Shown here: positions 26,912 through 40,500 of the stretch, piece after piece
Layout: every line of letters begins with the position of its first letter
Position numbering within the stretch: the stretch's first letter is position 1
Assembly (NCBI RefSeq): GCF_004027225.2
Contig: NC_044278.2
Coordinates: 61,268,243-61,332,242, forward strand
DNA length: 64,000 bases
Direction of reading: 5' to 3'
Source of the DNA: Strigops habroptila
Lineage: Eukaryota; Chordata; Aves; Psittaciformes; Psittacidae
Position numbers and translations under genes: made by a program
Notes under the pieces: generated by a model
Seen by the model: the letters and a program-made list of their open reading frames with translations, nothing else
Told to the model about the DNA's origin: nothing
Databases searched by the model: none

Positions 26912-27135
26912 AACTCCAGAGTCTAGAAGGCTAAGAGGAAAAAACCATGCCGTCATTCATCTGCTTTCTTCTAGTTTTGACTCCACTGTAGTGCTGTTTA
27001 CCTTTGCTTAACTCCCTTCAGATATTCTAGTCAGTAACATCTGAGTATCTATGCTCATTCATATAAGTAGCCATATTAATGTCAAGAATAGCATGGTGTG
27101 GCCATGGATAACTATGAAACATAGCAGCATGCATT

Positions 27136-27190
27136 AATAAATAAAATAAAATAAAATAAAATAAAATAAAATAAAATAAAATAAAATAAA
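27136..27190 (+). repeat. (AAAAT)n pentanucleotide microsatellite
   Basis: About ten uninterrupted AAAAT/ATAAA units. Perfect arrays of this length are usually length-polymorphic. Confidence 0.95.
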
Positions 27191-27756
27191 CACAGTGTGT
27201 TTTACATGAGGAAACTCCTGCCAGCAATTTGCACTCAGGAAAAGGTCAATGGAAACCTGGAGGAAGCTCTTTGCAGAGAGCGCCTGTTCTTTTTTTAGAG
27301 TGGCCCAGTAAACCATGATCCCAGTGCAGAAACCCAGTCCCTGGGCCAGCTGGTTCAACTCTCACCTCCCTGTTTCACAACAGGACAAATGTATCACCCA
27401 TTGCATATTTCAAAAGCAGTTGTAAAGCTACAGGCAGTGGGTTTCAACCTCACTCCAGCTTATCTGGCACAGTGCACTGTTCATAGGCTACTCAGATTCA
27501 CAACTACAACAAAAGAGAGTCACTTGATAAGCAGCTCTTTGTTTTTCCTTTGTTAAGACACACCAGCTGATGTGCTCTGGGGATTACTGCATTATCAGGA
27601 TGGTTGCATAACTGAAAGGGGAATGAATACCATTTCAAACCAGCAAATGAACTGCCAGGTGTAGGTATGAGAAGGACAAACAGAATCGGCACAGGCTTAA
27701 CACAGAGAGGAAAACAGCAAATCCTCCTATGACAGAACTTGGAAGTAATGGTCACA

Positions 27757-27812
27757 TTAAAAAAAAAAAAAAAAGAAAGAAAGAAAGAAACAAACAAACA
27801 ACAAAACAATAA
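27757..27812 (+). repeat. Poly(A) / GAAA / CAAA simple repeat
   Basis: A run of about 17 A followed by GAAA units and then CAAA units. Low complexity. Confidence 0.9.
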
Positions 27813-28601
27813 TACCAACAGAAAAAGAACTATTATACCATAACTGTATATATTCTGCTTATTCTGTGTTATTTGCTAGTTCTGTTGTTGCCAGCCTTCA
27901 GAATTAAAACCTGATGTCAATGCCAGAAAATGATTGGCTTAAAGCCAGTCAGTCTTTTTGGTTTTTTGGTTTGTTTCCTGATTCTTTGGAAACTTTTCCT
28001 GAAATCATACAGGAATGCTGAACCAGTTCACTGACTTGCTGAAACCCGGACACTCACCCAGCCCCTCACCTGGGACCCTCTATGTCTATGATGTGAGTTG
28101 TGTCAGGAAAGTCATTGCCTGTATGTGGACCAAAGGATGGAATTCTGTGGCAATTTATTCAGTGAAATGGAGGTAAAGGAGTCTTTTTACCTAAATTAAT
28201 CTGTCTGAAAACCAGGCATCTGAACAAAGACAGTTATAGAACTAAAGGCTGGCAATCGCAAAAGCTGATTCTTCCCTTTCTAAAAGAGGTGCACATACCC
28301 AAGAAAGAAAACCTGCTCAGGTGGATGGCAGTTTGCAATTTGGGTCAGGAAAGCTTCCATAGGTCCTTAATATCTTTTTCTACCATGTAGGCCAAGAAAC
28401 ACCACTGTCTGGACCGGCACAAGATGAGAGTCTCATGTCTAAAGAATTTGTGTCTTCTGTTTGATCATCTCGTCTTGGGAGCCATCTGCCTGAGTGCAGA
28501 CATCTAGAACACAGCTACCTCTGCCCAAGCTAGTCATCTGTATACTTGCTGGAGAGAAAGGGGCACTTGTGATTGTATAGCAAATATTTAAACTAGTTAA
28601 A

Positions 28602-28720
28602 ATCACAGAATAATGCAAGTTGGAAGACATCTTTGGTTTCCATTCTGGTCCAAACCCCACCTCAAAGCAGGGCAAATTAAGACTGGTCTTGCCCAGCTGA
28701 TCAGATGAATCACTCTGGAA
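28602..28720 (-). mobile_element. CR1 LINE 3' end fragment, antisense
   Basis: On the + strand it reads AATCACAGAATAATGCAAGTTGGAAG, broken by substitutions, followed by a GGTCCAAACCCC block and CAAAGCAGGGC. This is the reverse complement of a CR1 3' UTR. Older and more diverged than the copy at 25.4 kb. It lies about 300 bp before the sulfotransferase remnant. Confidence 0.75.
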
Positions 28721-29011
28721 ATGTCTGTTTCTCCCCATCAACCACAAAGGCAACCTGGATTTTTCATTCAGGGGTAAGCATCTGCATTTGTTGCCTTCTA
28801 AATTTACACATGAATCCTGCTCTAAGCATCCGTACACCTGAGGGATTAATAACATGAGTGCTGTGATAAACACAGAGCACAGCAGTCATGGCCACAGTGA
28901 TTCAGAACCAGCTGGGAGATGCCCAGACACTGGTTACGAGGGAAATGTGAGTGCCACAGACACCTAAAGGCATTTCGGGCATTTATAGCTCCTGCTGTTA
29001 CTCTTCTTCAG

Positions 29012-29737
<726 letters not shown>

Positions 29738-32700
29738 TAACCTGCTTAGCTTTCACATGGAATTGTGATTATTAGAAATGGGATTTACCCTCTGTGATCT
29801 TCAGCCTTTTCCATTTTATGTATTTTGATTTTCCTTCACAAAATTCCTGTGTCCCTAAGAATTTCATATCTCTCTTTCACACACCACTGATTTTTCATTA
29901 TCATGGAGTGCCCAAATTATGAGGAAGTTTAGTTTTCCCTGAAGAAAATAATCCTACTGGATACTTGTCATTCATCCCTCCTACAGTACCTTTCAGCATC
30001 GATAAAAATATTTCAGACATGCTTTGAGATTTTGTCTATGTAAAACTGTAGATGATATTGCTGGCATTTTCAAATCAACTTCTAACAGAAATAGGAACTA
30101 GTAGGAAAGAAGATGTCAAGAGTGCAACAGGTGCGGTATTATTTGTTATTCACATGTGGACGAACATTAATCAATAAGTAACAATAAACAAATTTAAAAG
30201 TGGTCAAGTATAAACAGAAGTATATAAAGTAGACTCATTTTCTTTTTCTCTTATTTTAAGCCAGACATCATAAACTCCATTGAGATGAAAGCAACATCTC
30301 CAAAACCACCGAACACCCATTACTTCCTTTGAGCTTGTGGGAAATTAACTGAAGTGATTTGTAGCCCATTTAATTACTCTGAATGTCAGAGGGAAAACAA
30401 CATAGACTACAGCAGCTGCAGGAAAATACTGTCCTAGTCTCATTTAGTCTAGTTCATTGTAGTTCAACACAGAAAATGTTTGCTGGGAGTATTTTCTCTT
30501 TGGCCTGTGGAGCATTCCAAGGATTTAGTAAGAGGAGCAGCTCTCAACATGCACAGTCCATTTCAGGCTACCTGTTTAATCCAAATGTCTAAAATTTATG
30601 CAGTTCTCTAAAGGGCAGCAGTATCTTGCATCAAGTTTGAAAATAAATGGAAGGCTTCCTATTAAACAGAGAAGCTACATTGTCAGTTCCTGGCCCACCC
30701 AGTTTCCCCCAAAATGCAGGCAACACTGAAACCAGAAACACGCATTTGCTACATTAGTGCAAAGGTAGGCATTTGAAGGGCTTTAGGTCAACAGAGATTC
30801 CTGCCCACGAAAGAAAAGAATGCCTCAGTAAATTGACTGCCTGAGAAAAAAAATTATCTGGCAGAGGCACTGCTGTTCATCACAGGAAGGCTAACTATCA
30901 GCCTGGGGAGCTTTCTGCTGCTTGTTTGCTCTTTGTTTATGATTAACTTGATATGCTATCTTACTATTGCCAGTATGAGGAAAAGGCGTTGCCTGCTCTT
31001 GAATTGCTCCATGAAACCATGAGTCAGCTCAGTTTGCCAATCTAACCCTCCTCACTCAGTGTCATAAGAGCCGTTTCAGTAAACGGAAAATATGCTTAAC
31101 TCACTAGCTTGGTGACATTTTATGAGTGGTGCTGTACAAAAGGTCGTACAGATAACCTATTTGCTCCTCCTTTGAAATCTCTGAATCTATCAGAAGTGCA
31201 AAATGCTGATGGTTTCTGAAGCCTAGTCTGAAAGGGAGCTGCACAGCCACTGCAAGGCTAGAGGCATCATATAGTAAGGGGCTCGTATCACACTGGGGAA
31301 GTCGCCTTTGCTCTCACTTCCTTAAGTAATGCTTCACACAGCTGCAGTTCAGCTGCTCTGAAAAACAGATAAAAAGCAACACAGGTCAGAGTGCAGTCCT
31401 AGAAAAAAAAAAAGGGGGGAAAAGAATCACTGAATGTGTGGCTACATAAAAAATGGCTTTTCTAATCCTGTTGATATTATCCTCATATATATACAAAGAT
31501 GGAAATGTTAACCCTTATGACAAAATATAGCTGGCAGGGGGATAGAAATGTAGGATGTTTCCACTTTTTATGCCTTCTCAAGCCACCACAGCAGAGAGAT
31601 ATCAACCTATGGATTCAGTCATTATTTGCAAGATGTTATTGATTGTACCAGAGTAAACCAGGGAACAGTGAGTTGTTACCAGTGAAAATGATTGGATCTG
31701 TAGTTACCAAGAAAGTTTGGGAAAGGGGTTAACAGGCTGCATACATCCTCTGAAAAGCCTGGAGACTACAGTGGTTTTGGTTTATTATGACAGCATGCAT
31801 ATGCTTCTGGGTATGACTGGAGCCTACATCTAGAGCACCCCTAACTTACATATCTTTGCAAATGCTAGTTATGTACAGAAGAGCTTTAGATGATGTGTTT
31901 GTATACAGAGATTGTTTACTAATACCAACATACATTGGTAAGAGATTTAATTTATTTTACACAAGATACTGTAAATCGATGAGCACTCGCAGAAGGAGAG
32001 CATATGTGTTCAGCCAAATTATTTCAAATCATTTTAAACTACTGGCAAGCTTCTGGTGCAAACAAGTGACTCTCTTTACTATGGTGATAGAGCTCTGTAT
32101 GGAACTGTAGTTGACATATGTCCTGAATATACACTTATGCTTTATTTTCATCCAGTTATCTAGATGTATGATTTTACTAACTTTCTTACACAGATGCAAG
32201 TTCTTCTATGTCAATTTAAAAAAAGACTTGTGTCAGTTCAATTAATGCAATCCCACAGCAACTTCAATGCTGCTTGTTTCTTCCAAGAAAGTGTACCTGC
32301 GGAGTTCTGATACAGAGAAATTTTGTTACTCATCTCTAACAAATGTTTGAAAAACAGTGTTGCTTAACACATGTTAACCGTCCACTAACAACTACCAAAA
32401 CAAATCCTTCCAAGGAATGGCTGAAAATTCCTGCCTCAATACAGATTTTTCAACAGGAACTGCTCTATCAGTTCTAGGGTAGTGACAATCACTCTTCAGC
32501 TTGATTGTCGATAACAACTAGGGGAGCCATTTTACCTCAACGTGGAATGCAAACATTTACGAAACAGAATGGAAGAAGCACCAAGCTTCAAAAAAATAAA
32601 GAAAGAGACAGAAGGGAGCTGTTCTATCTTCTTAGCTAGCATTCAAAGACAAAGAGACACTGCTTTCCTTTGCGCTACTTTTATTGTACATGATCTGCTT

Positions 32701-35700
32701 CATGCTTAGATTGAAAGTCGCTGTTTCTCCACTTAGGCAACAGACTGTGGACAGGAAGTAGTTTTTATTTAATTTGTCCTAACCATATATACCTGTAATT
32801 CTTACATTATATAGTTTTTATAATGATTTACGTCAACATGTTCATAAAAAGCCTTATCTTTACAAGGTTAATAATTAATTCTGGCATTTTCCTGAGGTAC
32901 ATTAACATTATATCTTGAGCCTGGACTGAAGCTTCCATTTCCCTCACATCCTCAATGAGTGATGTAAGCCCTGTCTCAGTGTAGGCTGTGGGTGAGCCTA
33001 GAGGCACATTGAGAAACTTAAGCCCTTCATACTCATAGGCTGCAACCAAACTGTGCTACCAGACCTAAAGCCATGGGCTTAGGCTGGATAACAAGGCTCT
33101 GCTGCCCTCCAGACCAAGCACAGGCTTAGGCACTGTGTAGGTGGATCAGGAATGTTGTCATGCAGCAGTGTCCCATGGTTAATGTTGAAGAGGCAAATTA
33201 CTCCCAGATTATTTTGCAGAAGGGCTTTGGCACAGCCTTCTGCAAGGGCAGTTGGCATTCATCAGCACTGTGAGCTCAGACTGCCTTTAGGACTGTGTGA
33301 AGGCTCACAGTTGAATTATAGCTGTATACCATGACCACAGAGACAGAGGGTTTATGTCAACAGCAAGCTACACTGGGTCTGCTTTGTCCAGGCAATACAG
33401 GCATAGGTAGAATCTTAGGTTACCCACCCAAAAATGAAGGTAGCTAATTTTGTGTGCTTGTTAAAATTAGGCCTCTTGATTCACAATAAGTCATTATTGT
33501 ACCATAACCTTCACTCATCTGTATTTGCTATTATCTCTGTGTGCGGTTAAAAGGGCTTTTATGTTCTGTTAACAATGGAACAGTCTTTTATAGCCAGACC
33601 CAACCTGAAGTGCTCAAACAAAATGTTAGTTTCCTTGTTTTAGTTTTACACAATCTTTCAACAGGCTTGGTGGGCTTTGTAGATGAGTAATAGAACACCA
33701 AACCTCTTACCTGTGTTTCCTATGGAATTTGCAGAACAGAATTAAGGACTACATCTAAAATTTCTTTTTTTAATACCTAACCAAATCCTTAACACACAAA
33801 GTAGCATCAAGATAAATACAGAGGACGGTACTGTCCTTGCATCTTATTTACTCATATAAACATTCGGATTAGCCTCTCCTTTTACACTTTCTTAACCTTT
33901 TCACTGTACCTGTAGGATTTACCATTCCACTCCAGTGGGAACCTACTGAATCTGAACCCAACCCAACATAATGGGCATAGTCAGCCAAATAATTTATGGT
34001 TCATTTGCACAAGGCAAGGGGAATCCTTTAAGTTTCCAAACTTAGAAGAATAGTTAACATACTATAAATTCATATCCTGCTTTTCTTTATACTAATTTGG
34101 CATGTAGAAAAGCCATAGAAGTAGCTCAAATCAAGAATGCTGACTAGCCCAGCATGGTTCACAAGCAAAAGAGTTTGTGATCTTTACAACCTGTTGTAAA
34201 GGCAGATTCTACAGTAGCAAGTATTTAAAACATCAGCACTTGTGTGCTGGAAACACATTCCTCAGTTGCAAAATTACAGTAATTTTCCCATTCTGTGCTC
34301 TTCAGAATATTCTTGCAAGTCTAATAATTCCAATGACAGTGAACAAGCATTTGCACCCTGCCTTGATGTAAGGGCTAATCACAGCTCTGTAGGACTTGGC
34401 TTCTCAATGAAGGCAGGATTTAAAGCTTGCTATGCTCTGCCCCAACAGATCTCATAAATACCTTGGCAATCTTATTTTACATAAAAAATGCTATTTAAAA
34501 AGATGAACTAATTATCTTTTACAAAGATAATAAAATAATAGAGTATATGGAGCATATAAATTATTCTTGTTTTTCTCCCTTATCTTGTCTCAAATTAGCT
34601 GCATGCAGTATATATGTTAATTTACTGGCTCCTTCTGGATAGGTGAGACATACAATTCTTGAACTGTTTAAGAGAATCATGTAAGAGTATTGCTGGTATG
34701 AACTGGTATTTTTCCCCACAAAATATGGAGAAACTTGCTCTTTATTGTAACAAAATGAAACAATCACCAATCAAAATCCTCAATCTTTTTTCTAGAACCC
34801 TTTTCAATTCTTCTACCGTTCCCTAAACAGCATAATTTCAATTGCTGTTGCAATACAGGACCAGAATGAAAGACTATCAAAACAACCTCAATTGCAAGTT
34901 CTATTGCACAAAATGGAGCGGATGTGAAGGGAGAACTGGCCTGTCTCTGTCAAATACCTGTCTCACAGGAGCAGGGAGCTCTGGGGGCAGGGGCTGAGTG
35001 CTCCCTAGCCAGGATCAGTTTTAGAAAGCCTGCAATGAATGAGACAGTAGTTGATTGTCTTCAGTACAAACACATCTGAAACCCCTTTATCTGTCTCTCT
35101 TGGACAATCTCCAAAATCAATTTCCTCATAGGCTAAGTCAGGAGATGACTCAAGAGTTGGATATCATAATACACTTTCTGAGGACTGACAGAAGGGATAA
35201 GTTTATATGAAACCTTGTTTTCTCTGGAGTTTTCCAAAAGAGAAGGTAAGCTTTCCTACAGTGTTCTCCCCAACACCCAGCTTCACCTGGGGGCTGACCT
35301 GGAAGGACAGAGCTGTGCAGTGTGGCAGAGCTCAGGGTCAAAAAGCTTTTGCTACAGGGTGGTTTTAGAAGGTCTGTGTCTAGAACGCCTCTTCTTGAAT
35401 CTGTGCAAAACCCCCATGGTTAGACCACAGCAGCATAGGCATAGGTACCCAGTTCAGTCTCCCAAAGCAGATGGGGAAAGAAAGAATTCAACTGTTTAGT
35501 GCCCTGTTTAGTGGGGCTTCTAAAAAGTACAACAACAGATAGAAGTAACAGAAAAACAGCTTTCTGTGGTTTGGTTAGGGAGATCTGTTCCTTGCCAGCA
35601 ACCTCTGTGAGAGCATGGAACCATATGTTCCTGCTGCAGTTGTGTACATGCATAGATCACAATATAAAAATATTTATGTATAATGAACACTGAATGCATT

Positions 35701-36211
35701 GGAGGAAAAAAAAAAAAGACAAGGAAATAATTTCTGAGGTGTGTGCGAAGAACTTTACTGCCTTTTGTCACTATTTGCCATTTGAATTTTAAAAAAAGAA
35801 TGACAACAAGCGGACTTGGAAAAATGCAAATTATTTTTCCCCAAGAGCAGCATTTTGACTAACATTATTCTCTTTTTTTATTAAAATAATATTGTCTCAT
35901 GACACCACAATTCATTTGGTGTTATTCAGTACTTCTCCAGTGAACTGTAAATAGAATAATAGGCCTATATTGTTTTTCCCAGGCAACTTCTCATTAAAAG
36001 TCAATTACTTATCACGACATGTCAAAAATAACTCAGGCTCTACCTAAGTGCATGCATGATTACAATAAAAGATGTATGTACTTTAAAATAGGTAACAAAC
36101 AGCAACCCAAATGGTCATAGAAGTGTCTGTTACAAAAACTGAACTACAAGCCATTATACTTGGCTTATGCTGTTTACTCTAGTAGTCCTTCACACCCAAT
36201 GTTTGATAAAT
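29738..36211. other. Intergenic sequence between SULT remnant and GCC2
   Basis: About 6.5 kb, AT-rich, no coding region or recognised mobile element. Frames are short and lack domain similarity. The longest protein-like one is a 73-codon frame on the minus strand at 32,828-33,049, which I do not recognise. Confidence 0.55.
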
Positions 36212-36520
36212 AGAATCACAGAATGGTTTGGTTTGGAAGGGACCTTAAATATCATGTAGTTCCAATCCCCATGCCATGGGCAGGGACACCCATTAGACCA
36301 GGTTGCTCCAAGCCCCGTCCAACTTGGCCTTGAACACTGCCAGGGATGAGGCATTTACCACTTCCCTGGGCAGCCTGTTCCAGTGCCTCACCACCCTCAT
36401 GATATAGAATTTCTTCCTTATAGCTAACCTAAATCTCCCCTGTTTAAGTTTGAACCCATTGCCCCTTGTCCCTGATAAAGAGTCCCTCTCCGGCACCCTT
36501 GTAGACTCCCTTCAGATACT
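36212..36520 (-). mobile_element. CR1 LINE 3' fragment, antisense, next to the GCC2 promoter
   Basis: On the minus strand it encodes the CR1 ORF2 C-terminal block: [36 protein letters not shown], then a stop. This is followed by the 3' UTR and the terminal CACAGAATGG (seen on + at 36,216). It ends about 120 bp before GC-rich DNA begins. Decayed and 5'-truncated. Confidence 0.93.
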
Positions 36521-36639
36521 AAATCACAATAATATAATAACTTCAATAACTTAATCACTCTGTGCTTCCATCAAGATATTAAGAACAGGGTCTCAAACCC
36601 CTCCGTGCCTGCCTGAGCACACAGCTGTTCACCTCCTCA

Positions 36640-37570
36640 TCTCCTCACGGTGACAGTGAGCCACGCTTGCCTGCTAACATGCCCCACGCACCCTCAGGTG
36701 CCCTCGCAGCAGCGCGTACCCCCCTGGAGCAGCTCAGCACGGGAAATGGCGGTGCGCGGCCGCGCTGCAGCCGTACCCCTTCCCTTGTGCCGCTGTCACT
36801 AGACGGACAGCGTGCGGCTGGCAGCGCCGCCTGGCTCGGGCCGGTGTGGTTAGCCGCAGGGGCGGCGCGCCCGCAGCACACCCCGCACCCGGCAGCGAGG
36901 GCTCAGTAGCGAGGGCTCAGTAGCGCTGCCCCACACCGCGGCCCCCCGCCCCATCACACCGCCGCGCGGCAGCGGGCGGGCCCGGACCGCGGAGGGGGCG
37001 GCGCTCAGGTGACGGACGTTCCCTAACCGCCCGCCGGCTCGGCGCTGCGTTACCGGCGTGCGGGGATGACGGAGGCGGAAGTGGTTCGAGGAGGATGTAG
37101 CGGTGCTGAGAGCGGGTGCGGTGCCGCCGCCGCGCTCTCCCCGCCCCTGCAGGCAGCCGGCCCCGCGATGGAGGTAACGGGGCTGGCGGCGGGGCTGGCG
37201 GCGCGGCTGGGGAGGGAGGGGGGGCGCGCAGCCGCCGGGGAGGGGGGGAGTCGGTAGCTGAGGGAGAGAGGGGGGGCGTGACCTTGGGCTGCAGTGCGCG
37301 GGGCGGGGGTAGGTGCGCGCCAGGCTCTCCGCCCCCCCGCCCCTTCGTGCGCAGCCCCCCGGCGGCGGCCGTTGGCCCGGGGCCAGCGCCTCCCCCGCGC
37401 CTGCCCGCGGCGTGGTGCAGCCCCGTTGGGCGGCTGCGCTGAGGGAGGGCGCGAGGGGGGGAATGGGCGCTCCGGTCCCGGGCTGCGGCAGAATGGGCGC
37501 CCGTGCGGGCTCCAGGGCTCGCTTGGTGCTTCCTGGGGGGAGGTGGGGGTGTCATCCTGTTGGCGCGGGT
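36640..37570. promoter_or_regulatory. GCC2: CpG island, promoter and first exon region of GCC2
   Basis: Sharp rise to very GC-rich, CpG-dense DNA between AT-rich flanks. Densest at about 36,940-37,450, with runs such as GGGGCGG and GCCGCCGCCGCG. No TATA box is evident, consistent with a housekeeping CpG-island promoter with dispersed start sites. The GCC2 start codon (37,168) and first splice donor (37,174) lie inside it. Long open frames here on both strands (up to about 220 codons) come from the scarcity of AT-rich stop codons and are not genes. Confidence 0.85.
37168..37173 (+). CDS. GCC2: GCC2 exon 1 coding part (start codon)
   Basis: ATGGAG followed by the donor GTAACG. The start was chosen because it gives the family N-terminus ME(D/V) joined to the next exon and has a good context (G at -3 and +4). 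An in-frame ATG 102 bp upstream (37,066) with no intervening stop would add 34 residues rich in Ala and Gly. I judge it 5' UTR because the known N-terminus starts at the downstream ATG, but leaky or alternative use is possible. Confidence 0.8.
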
Positions 37571-40500
37571 TGGGGAAGATCAGCCGGTGCCTAGTCACAG
37601 GAAGAAACACTCGGATGACAGACAGTGTGTTGCGTGGTTGCTCTTTAGAAGTACCCACGGGTGAACAAGCATTCCTTTTCTGCTGAGATGATCTCATGTG
37701 TTCACAGTACGTCAACTATGAAATGCCTCCCAACACAAGCAAATAAAATTACTGAAGTATGTGTATCTAGTGTAGCTTTCATAAACGCCAAGGCAAATCC
37801 GAAGGCAACCTTGAAGAGTTTAAAACTCCTACATGAAATTAACTCACTTGGGTGGTGAGGCCCTGGCACAGGTTGCCCAGAGAAGCTGTGGCTGCCCCAT
37901 CCCTGGCAGTGTTCAAGGCCAGGTTGGATGGGGCTTTGAGAAACCTGGTCTAGTGGAAGGTGTCACTGCCCATGGCAGAGGGGTTGCGAGTGAATGAGCT
38001 TTAAGGTCCCTTCCAACCCAAACGATTCTTGGATTCTGTGGTAGTTTCTGAGCTGCACACATTCTAATAGAGGTTTAATACCTCCACCTGTGAAGTAATA
38101 ACAACTCAAAAGGTGTTTTGATGTTACTTGGTATGATTAGAGTTGGTGGTGTCTAAAAGTTGCATGCTGCTCAGAAAGTCACTGTTCATAATGGTCATTA
38201 CTGCCTCAGTTTGCATCAGTCTAATATATTGCATTTATATGTCAGGCTTTCTAGGAGTATGTTAAGCTATTGCAAAAGTAAAGGGCGGATAGCAGTTAAA
38301 GTACACAGAACATGATAAACTGGCTTAGAAACACCTTAGCGTAGATAAAGTAAGTTTTAAATTAAATATGTGTGTATATATATATGTATGTATTGGTAAT
38401 GCATGGGAGCATATCCTGGTTTCAGAATGATTGAATAAAAACTTGAGAATCCTTGCAGGATTCAGCGTGCTTCGAAGTGTGCTTACTATCTGCTGACTCA
38501 CATCTCAGATGCACCTAATCAATGAATATTTTAGGGGTTTTTAGTAGCTCATCTTCCTCGTTGTTGTTCCAGTTCAAATGGGTGAAACCCTCTACATTCT
38601 ATGAGCTTCTTATGGTTTATGTTACCAGAACAGCAAAACTGGGTGCGTTGGCTTACACGATATGTAATTCTGCCCCTCTATGTGTTAGCTTAAAAGAGAG
38701 TAAAAGTAATGTCTAGATTCATCTGACCTCACTGTAGCATGAAGAGACATGTGCTATCATTTTCTAGACAGTACATACAATTTGTTGTACTCAATTATAC
38801 TGTGGAAGCATACTGCTTGTAGGGACTGTTTTACTAACTGCAGTGCTGAAATATTAAGAATGTAAATGTTGACAAAGTTTTGCATACCAAGGAAATCTGA
38901 AACTTAAATTATATAGCTTTTTTTTTTTTTTTAATGCAGTATTTGTGTTTAACAGGCACCTTATTTTCTAATAAGTTTCCTTTTGCCATCTCAAAAAAGA
39001 GAAAAAGTCCACCTCAAGCCAATGTGATAACAGGGAGAGATAACTGTAACTTAGTCCTTGGGCTGTACTTGAACTTGTATGTCTGATGACCTTTCTTATT
39101 ATCTGTATCAGCTGTTCTCTCCAAGTTGTTAGCGATTCTCCATTCTAGCAGTGTTTAGATCCAGTTTTGGTTTTCCTTAGTTTCTATTATAAGGTGGGTT
39201 TTTGTCACAATAAAGAGAGTAGCCAAATAAATTGAAGGTATGCGTGTATACAGAGAGTAGCCAAATAAATTGAAGGTATGTGTGTATACATACCTAGCTG
39301 TATAAATGCAAACGCCTAGCTATATAAACCCACAAATAATTATATATACACCCCTTCACTTTTATTCGGACATACACACATACGATAGTAGGAAGGAAAA
39401 AGCTGTGTAAAGGTCAGAGCTTGGAAATGCTACCCTTAATATATTGGAAGTGTCCGTTCCATTTTCCTTTGCCCCATCTCTATTACATGTCTTTCTTCAT
39501 GGTCCTGAGTATAGGTAAGCATATCTCCTATAAACTACTGTAAAGTAACATAGTCTCCCAGATTAGATCTGTGGAAGTTTACAGTACAATGCATTATGCA
39601 TGTATGTATGTTAGGAATAGAGAGCCCAGAATTTACAGAGCCTTTTCAAATACGTGTCAGGCCAGAACTTCTAGTGCTAATCAGTGTGGTTCTCTAAGGA
39701 AAAATAGTGTGTGGAGGAGAGTTGTGTTATATTTTGTTCAAAAGAGCCTGGGCTTTGCAGAGTCTTTTCAATTATATTCTTTAGGCTAACAATTTTAGTG
39801 ATAACTAGTGTAATGTGTGTTTAAGAAAGAAAGAAAAAAAAAATAAAGTTGAGGAGTATATGTGGCTCAGAGGTTCCCAAAGTTTGATTTAACTGCTACT
39901 CCTCGACAATGGTTTTCCCATTCATGCCTTTTTTAATGAGTCTTTTAAGAACAAGATAGTCACGCCTTTGTAACCTCTTGTAAATAAAATGATTTTTCAG
40001 TAATGTATCAACTCTAGATGTCAGTTTGGTAATGGAATCTTAAGATCAGATCATACTGGTTTGGAAATCGGGAGTTTTCTGCTGTTGTGTTGTACTAATC
40101 ACGATATATGTCTATCAATCAGATTTATTTTTTTATATTATCTTTCTGACTAGTCCTACAAATATATTTTTTTTCGGGCTCTCACTATATTCGGTTATTC
40201 TCAGTGTTTGCAGCTTTCAGTTCTTTCAGTAGTCTTACCTTAAAAAGTTCAGTTATTGAATATCGTGCTTTAATTTGTTGTAGGTTCAGGACGCTGGGCA
40301 AGAGATGGTGGCATCTTCTGTCACACCAGGATCAGGCAAATCAAAGGTAATCGGTCCTCACAAATCTAATTTATTTGGATAGCCGTAGTTGAAAGGGTTA
40401 CAACTTAGCATGTAAGCTGTGACTAATACGAAGACATAAAGGTATTTTTAAACAGTTTCCTGTCTTCTAGACTTCTTGAAAAACTGACTTATAAACACTA

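Larger units (their letters stand above)
26912..28600. other. Intergenic/intronic sequence with simple repeats
   Basis: No coding region supported. Contains an (AAAAT)n microsatellite at 27,136-27,190 and an A-rich/GAAA/CAAA tract at 27,757-27,812. It may be intron of the decayed sulfotransferase gene whose last exons follow at 29.0 kb. Confidence 0.6.
37174..40283 (+). other. GCC2: GCC2 intron 1
   Basis: 3.1 kb. The first about 400 bp belong to the CpG island, followed by the CR1 fragment at 37.85 kb. It also contains an approximate 38-bp tandem duplication at 39,214-39,289. Otherwise unique AT-rich intron with no additional exon seen. Confidence 0.8.

Noticed and set aside
28050-28100. Possible sulfotransferase exon 5 remnant (CCAGCCCCTCACCTGGGA)
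   Set aside because: It resembles the PAPGTWE block for a few codons only; the following bases and the length do not fit the exon.
28439-28873. 144-codon minus-strand open frame
   Set aside because: It overlaps the antisense CR1 3' UTR fragment and shows no recognisable protein family; chance frame.
36917-37715. Two minus-strand open frames of more than 200 codons
   Set aside because: They lie in the CpG island, overlap each other in different frames, are Pro/Ala/Arg-rich as expected of random GC-rich DNA, and have no domain.
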